Shown: in pieces, positions 59,027-64,000 of the stretch
Layout of the letters: each line of letters opens with the position of its first letter
How positions within the stretch are numbered: the stretch's first letter is position 1
Assembly (NCBI GenBank): GCA_006176705.1
Contig: QRFJ01002308.1
Span: forward strand, 216,001 to 280,000
Reading direction: 5' to 3'
From: Cocos nucifera
Taxonomy: Eukaryota; Streptophyta; Magnoliopsida; Arecales; Arecaceae
Length of the DNA: 64,000 bases
Program-made: the position numbers and the translations under genes
The notes under the pieces: model-generated
What the model saw: the letters and a program-made list of their open reading frames with translations, nothing else
Databases searched by the model: none
Told to the model about the DNA's origin: nothing

Positions 59027-60002
59027 TGACGTAGAAACTAGTTGTCATCGAAATCAGCTGGAGCGGAGGTGGACGAGGTCGCTGTCGGAGACCTACAAAA
59101 TAAAGTCCCATCCAGAGTCAGAGGGGGGTGGCTCCGGTAGGACCCTCCAACGATCAAGTCAGCTCTGGCCAACAGGAATGGAGTGCTCAGGAATGAGTTC
59201 CACAGAGCTTAGAGAAGAAGAGGGAGCTTAGAGCTTAGAGAAGAAGAGGAGAGCTTAGAGCCTAGAGAAGAAGAGGAGAGCTTAGAGCTTAGGATTAGCG
59301 CATCTGGAGGACCCTTTTTATAGGCGAAGCTTGATGGTGATAGTTGTAGCCATGTGCTGGTGGGCCACTCGAGGTCCGATAGAGTCAGTCCCAGGGGAAG
59401 GCGTCGTCTGCAGCGCTGCCTACAACGAGTTGATGGTGACAGCCATCGCCATCTGATAGCGGATCGCTGTCGCTTACGACGAACTGATGGTGATGGCTGC
59501 AACTGTCTTGATACTGAGCCGCTCGGGACCAAATGAAGGGTTGAAGGGCTTTGATGTGTACCCATTTCGGAGGAGTTCGGATTCATGAAGAGGAAGCTCG
59601 GAAGGAGTTCAGCTTTCATAGGCGTCTGGCTGGAGGTGTGTGGATAAGACTCGATCGCTGGGGAGTTCGGTAGGAGCTCGATCGATCGAAGGAGATGTCT
59701 GGAAGGAGTCCAGCTCTTGAAGAAGTCCGATCGAAGGGGGTCTCTGGAAGGAGTCTGGCTCTTGAAGAAGTTCGACCGAAGGAAAAGCTTGGAGGGAGTT
59801 CGGCTCCCGTAGGTGCCTGGCTGGTGAAGCGCGGAGAGAGTTCGACTCTTGCAGGAGTCCGACTGAAGCTCGATCGCTAAGCAGTTCAACCGACTGTAGG
59901 AGTTTGGCCAAGATCCATCCATTGAAGCTCTTTTATGGCTACCGACCGCATCAGGCTGAGCACTGAACTGGACTTCGACAGGAGCGAGATTTACCCCCAA
60001 CA
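59027..60002 (-). repeat. LTR copy b, 3' LTR of the gag-only element (976 bp)
   Basis: It starts (minus strand) TGTTGGGGGTAAATC after the purine tract GAAAGTGGGGGGAACTAT (60003-60020) and ends TTTCTACGTCA. It has an extra copy of AGAGCTTAGAGCCTAGAGAAG relative to copy a at 59215-59280, a short direct repeat. Confidence 0.88.
59315..59322 (-). promoter_or_regulatory. TATA box of LTR copy b
   Basis: Minus-strand TATAAAAAGGGTCC at the same place as in copy a. Confidence 0.6.
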
Positions 60003-60099
60003 ATAGTTCCCCCCACTTTCGAGTTTGAAACTCGATGGAAGGGAGTGCAGAAAAGGCGACTACCGAAGTTCTCTTCTGGGCTCCGTGCTGGTTCAGGTC

Positions 60100-61925
60100 A
60101 AAGCTCGGGGGAAGATCTCATCTCCAGCTGAAGTTGGTATTGAAATTGAAGCCCAAGGGAGATCTCATCTCCAGTTGGGGTTGAAGTAAATCTCGTCTCC
60201 GTGCAGTCGAGGTCGGGGGTTGAGCTCCTCGGGGGGGTTGATATTGTCTTCAGCAGCCGAGGCTGACTCGGGGGAGATCTCCTCTCCTATGCAGCCGTGG
60301 TTAATATGGGCGCTCGAAGAGAGATCTAATCTCTGGATCGAGGTTGACACGGTCGCTCAGGGGGATCTTCATCTCTGGGCGAGGTTGTCTCCTGATCTTA
60401 TCTCTGCCCGAGGTTGGCTCGGGCGCTCGGGAGAGATCTTATCTCTAGCCGAGGTTATCGTGAGCTGAGGTAGTCACGGTCACTCAGGAGAGATCTTATC
60501 TCCGATCGAGGTTGACTCGGTCGCTCGTCTTTGACTGAGGTTGTCGTGGTCGCTCGAGGGAGATCTTATCTCTTGCTGTCGAGGTTGATGCGGATGCTCG
60601 AGAGAGATTTTATCTCCTACGGTTGAGTTTGCCTCGGGGGAGATCTTATCTCCTACAGCCAAAATTGGACCGGACCCTCGGGGAAGATCTTATCTCTTGC
60701 GGCCGAGGTTGCCTCGGGGGAGATCTTATCTCCTGCAGCCGAAGTTGGCCTGGACCCTCGGAGGAGATCTTATCTCCTATGGCCGAGGTTACCTCGGAGG
60801 AGATCTTATCTCCTGCAGCTGAGGTTGATGCGGGCACTCGGAGGGAGATCTTATCTTCTACTGTCGAGGTTCCCCCAGGGGAGATCTTATCTCCTACGGT
60901 CGAGATTAATGGAGATCTTGTCTTCTGTGGACTTCGGAGCTCGAATTTAGACTTTGCTTGCATTAGGACGAGGTTCTCCTCCTATTCCTAATGGACTGTG
61001 GGGGCACATAAGGACTATTGTCAGGTTCTTCGAACCTCCAAGGTTCTTCGAAGCTCGGGAGAGTTTTCTTATCTCCGACCAAAGTTGGCTCCAAAATTGT
61101 CGCTCGGGAGAGATCTTATCTCTAGTCGAGATTGGCTCGGTCGCTCGAGAGAGATCTTATCTCTAGTCGAGATTGTCGTGGTCACTCTGGAGAGATCTTA
61201 TCTCTAGCCGAGGTTGTCGCTCGAGAGAGATCTTATCTCTGGCCGAGGTTGACGTGGTTGCTTGGGAGAGATCTTATCTCTGATCGAGGTTGACGTGGTC
61301 GCTCGGGAGAGATCTTATCTCTAACTAAGGTTGTCGCTCAGGAGAGATCTTATCTCTAGCGAGGTTGTCTCGATCACTCGGAAGAGATCTTATCTCTAGC
61401 CGAGGTTGACGCGGTCGTCGGGAGAGATCTTATCTCTAGTCGAGGTTGACGCTGTCGCTTGAGAGAGATCTTATCTCTGACCGAGGTTGTCTCGGTCGCT
61501 TGGGAGAGATCTTATCTTTGGCCGAGGTTATCTTGGTCGCTCGAGAGAGATCTTATCTCTAGCCGAGGTTGATGCGGTCGCTTGAGAGAGATCTTATCTC
61601 TAGCTGAGGTTGTCGCTCGAAAGAGATCTTATCTCTAGCCGAGGTTGTCTCTCGGAAGAGGTCTTATCTCTAGTCGAGATTGACGTGGTTGCTCGGGAGA
61701 GATCTTATCTCTAGCCGAGGTTGTCGCTCGAAAGAGATCTTATCTCTAGCCGAGGTTGACGCGGTCGCTCGGAAGAGATCTTATCTCTAGCCGAGATTAT
61801 CACGATCGCTCGGAAGAGATCTTATCTCTGGCTGAGGTTGTCGCTCGAGAGAGATCTTATCTCTGGCCGAGGATGATGCAGTCACTCGAGAGAGATCTTA
61901 TCTCTGACCGAGGTTGAAGGTCTTT
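60100..61925 (-). repeat. Hairpin-forming tandem repeat array (more than 30 units)
   Basis: Units of about 35-48 bases share GAGAGATCTTATCTCT followed by AGCCGAGGTTG and GTCGCTCG. The motif AGAGAT-CTT-ATCTCT can fold on itself. Units from 61050 to 61900 are regular; those from 60100 to 60950 are more diverged (TCTCCTGCAGCCGA). A short unique stretch (60910-61050) separates the two. Several plus-strand frames through it repeat the same peptide and are an effect of the array. Confidence 0.92.
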
Positions 61926-62189
61926 GACCTGCCCGTGTTAGGATGAGGTTCTGCTCCTGTTCCTAACATGGTGACTATTAACTGTTTCTTTCCCTATCAT
62001 CACATAGTTTTCGCATCCAAAAACAATATTATTGAAAGGGAAGAATTTTATTGAAAGAAAGTTACTGGCAATGCATTCCCAAATTCTTTGTATTTTAGGA
62101 TCATGGTAGCGTTGTTCCTCCACATTTCTTTAGGCGGACGACCTTTTCTATCTCATGCTGGCCTCCTCAATTTGGAGCATGCTTCTCTT
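61926..62189 (-). other. Unique sequence between gag and the repeat array
   Basis: No coding signature is seen. The text AGGATGAGGTTCTGCTCCTGTTCCTAA at its left end also occurs near 60965, where the two sub-arrays meet. Confidence 0.5.
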
Positions 62190-63800
62190 GGCTTTGACGC
62201 TGGGAGGTGATGAATCACCAATGTACCAAGCTCCTCCTCGGAGTAACGTCGATGACATCGTGAGGCGGCCGACCTTGTCATTTCTGGTTACGATAATGCC
62301 CTTGGCCGATCTTCTCCTGCTTCAGACTGGCGTCGAAGAAATTTACTCAGCCACCCCTTTCTGATGAGCTCCTCAATTTCATCTCGGAGCTGGATGCATT
62401 CCTCAGTATCGTGATCGTGGTCGCGATGGTAGAGACAGTACTTGCTTCGATCGTGCTTGTTTGGGGGAGACTGTAACCCTTTTGGTCTTGGCAGTTGGTT
62501 CTTAACTTCGATTGAATTTGAGTTCGAGGAGCATTGAGAGGGGCATAGTCGCGAAACCTTTCAGGAGGAGGGCTTCTTCACACCCCTCTGTCGGGGCTTC
62601 CTTGGTGGTGAGCTTGAGAAGTTCGGGCCAACCTGCTCCTGGATGGAGTCCGTGAGCGCGACCGAACTTCGCTCGGATCTCCATCGACGGTGGGTCTATT
62701 ATACTCGTCTGCCAGCCGCTCCCTTAAGGCTTTTTCGTCCTTCAACTTGAAGACTTCTTCCGCACAGGCATATCCCTCGGCCCGAGCCAGTAGATCGATG
62801 AAGTCCCTGGGTTACTCTTTTTCTAGGGGAACAGCAAGTCATTTTTCTGAAGGCCGCCCTTGAGTGCGGCCATCGCAATAGATTGGTTCAGATCCCGGAT
62901 CTCCAATGTCGCGGCGTTAAACTGGATGATGTAAGCCCGGATGGATTCTCCCTTCTTTTGCCTGATGGCCATCAAGGAATTCGAACCTCGACGCGGTCGC
63001 CTACTACTGACGAAGTGGGCCATGAACTATTGACTCTCTGATCAAACGATAAGATGGTACTCAGCTTGAGTGCCGAGTACCAGTTCTTGATAGCTTCCTT
63101 AAGGATAGAGGGAAAAGCTCGGCATAAAATAGCGTCTGGCATGCCATGGAGCAACATCGTTGTCCAAAAGGCTTCCAAGTGGTCGATCGGATCGATGGTC
63201 CCATCGTAACTCTTGAACTGTGGGAGCTTGAAGTTCGGCGGGATCGGTTCCTGCATAATTTTCTATGAAAAAGGAGGGTCAGTGCAAATGTCATTACCAT
63301 ATGAGGAGGGAGTGTGACGAAATTCTTCGATCCATCGGCTCATTTCTAAGAGCCTTTGATCCAAGAGATCTTCACGATCTCTGATCTTCAAGGTTTTCTA
63401 GTAGAATGGGTGCGAAGCTTCACCCTGGGTCGAGCCACGATCCGAGCAAGGGCTCTCCCTCCTTTGCCTCCCCCTTCCGAGGATCGGAGGTCGGGTAGCC
63501 CAAGTCGGTCACTCCCAGACCGGATCACACGGCTTTAAAGAATCCTATGCTGGTTGAGCTGGTACTGGAGCCTGCTAGTGCATGGCCTGCACCGCCTGCA
63601 CTACCTTCGTGAGACCATGAACATGCTGGATGAGCAGGTTGAACTGCTCTGCATCCACCGTGGCTATAGATGGAACCGAGTCATCGGGGCTGGAGTGGGA
63701 GCGGACGGATCTGAATGGAATCGGACCGTGGAGGTCGCTGATCATCGGGTCGAAGCTCTTCTGGGGGCATTTTTTTTCTCAGGAAAGAATTCTAGAGAGG
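62190..63800 (-). pseudogene. gypsy gag of the gag-only element, broken
   Basis: On the minus strand: an N-terminal region with EQFNLLIQHVHGLTKVVQAV (about 63640), then SRWIEEFRHTPSSYG, then the capsid from 63256 with NFKLPQFKSYDGTIDPIDHL, LLHGMPDAILCRAFPS and NWYSALK, followed after a frameshift by MAHFVSSRRPRRGSNSLMAI, RQKKGESIRAYIIQFNAATL and AALKGGLQKNDLLF. The tail carries CLYHRDHDHDTEECIQLRDE, a CX2HX4H-type relic, and RPRALS before a stop. Gag forms the particle that carries the RNA; with no pol, enzymes must come from a related full element. At least six stops or frameshifts are present. Confidence 0.88.
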
Positions 63801-63879
63801 AAGAAGAGAGAGCTCCGGAGAGAGAGAAATCATCGTCGAGCACTCCTTTAAGAATAAGAAAACCTCGGAGGTTCAGGCC

Positions 63880-63898
63880 CTTCCTCTAGTGCCATTCT
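63880..63898 (-). promoter_or_regulatory. Primer binding site candidate
   Basis: On the minus strand AATGGCACTAGAGGAAGGG follows the LTR end CATCA by two to three bases, the normal place for a primer site. It resembles TGGCGCTAGAAGGAGGG-like sites of some gypsy elements; the tRNA was not identified. Confidence 0.5.
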
Positions 63899-63900
63899 AT

Positions 63901-64000
63901 TGATGCAAAATCTGATCATTGCCAGAATCAGCTGGAGCGGAGGTGGACGAGGTTGCCATTGAGGACCAGCAAAATAAAGTCCCGTCCGAAGCTGGAGGGG
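63901..64000 (-). repeat. LTR copy c (5' LTR of the gag-only element), cut by the window end
   Basis: TGATGCAAAATCTGATCATTGCC on the plus strand corresponds to the starts of copies a and b (TGACGTAGAA). Alignment continues to the window edge with GGAGGTGGACGAGG and ACAAAATAAAGT-like text. Confidence 0.85.

Larger units (their letters stand above)
57432..64000 (-). mobile_element. TR-GAG-type (gag-only) gypsy cluster with three LTRs
   Basis: Three LTR copies (57432-58361, 59027-60002, from 63901) share orientation on the minus strand. Between the second and third lies a 3,898-bp interior with a primer-site candidate, gag (63800-62190) and a long hairpin-repeat array, but no protease, RT or integrase. 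Between the first and second lies only 665 bp, made of the same repeat and a polypurine tract. Gag-only non-autonomous elements of this design are known in plants as TR-GAG; assignment to that group is inference. Confidence 0.8.

Noticed and set aside
60623..60991. Plus-strand frame with repeated DLISC/EILSP-like peptide
   Set aside because: It follows from the tandem DNA array; the element is transcribed on the minus strand and the frame has no domain.
60100..61925. Regular short repeats resembling a CRISPR array
   Set aside because: Units are adjacent and wholly degenerate copies without unique spacers, lie in a plant retrotransposon, and no cas-like genes exist.

Overview
The window is intergenic plant nuclear DNA built almost entirely of nested transposable elements. 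I see no intact host gene, rRNA or tRNA gene. A plant, probably a monocot, is suggested by Ty1/copia and Ty3/gypsy elements with 0.8-2.3 kb LTRs, tRNA-Met-type primer sites (TGGTATCAGAGC), CACTA, hAT and solo-LTR relics, and heavy C-to-T/G-to-A decay typical of methylated repeats. A palm is my guess, unconfirmed. Boundaries below come from LTR or TIR ends and target-site duplications (TSDs) read by eye.

Layout. 1-2774: 3' end of a relatively young copia element (family 1) with an open RNase H and a 2.3 kb LTR. 4880-6700: a very old antisense copia relic. 7560-13251: a CACTA-like relic (C) with a long hairpin core, split by a 3.6 kb LTR-like insertion (7906-11529) that itself carries a hAT-type element (8846-9760). 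13252-24165: a gypsy element (LTR, leader, gag) interrupted by a complete Tork-like copia element (17212-23500). 24165-42945: an antisense family-1 copia element, with a solo gypsy LTR in its LTR (25761-27294) and an 11.8 kb CACTA element (A, 30908-42738) in its protease region. Element A contains a second CACTA element (B, 31920-37932) and fragments of host genes. 42948-43179: a duplicate gypsy gag fragment. From 43180: a third CACTA-like element (D), whose hairpin core is split by a complete 10.4 kb family-1 copia element (44873-55239). 57432-64000: a cluster of a gag-only gypsy element (TR-GAG type) on the minus strand, with three LTRs and a large array of short hairpin repeats.

The most interesting points are: (i) CACTA element A carries, head to tail on the minus strand, the start and PHD finger of a VIM/ORTHRUS-like methyl-DNA factor and the N-terminal part of a patatin-like phospholipase; (ii) three CACTA-like elements (B, C, D) share a ~1 kb inverted-repeat core although their flanking subterminal repeats are unrelated in sequence; (iii) the gag-only element pairs three LTRs with more than thirty copies of a hairpin-forming repeat. 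All coding regions except the edge RNase H are broken by stops and frameshifts, so functional roles refer to the ancestral elements.
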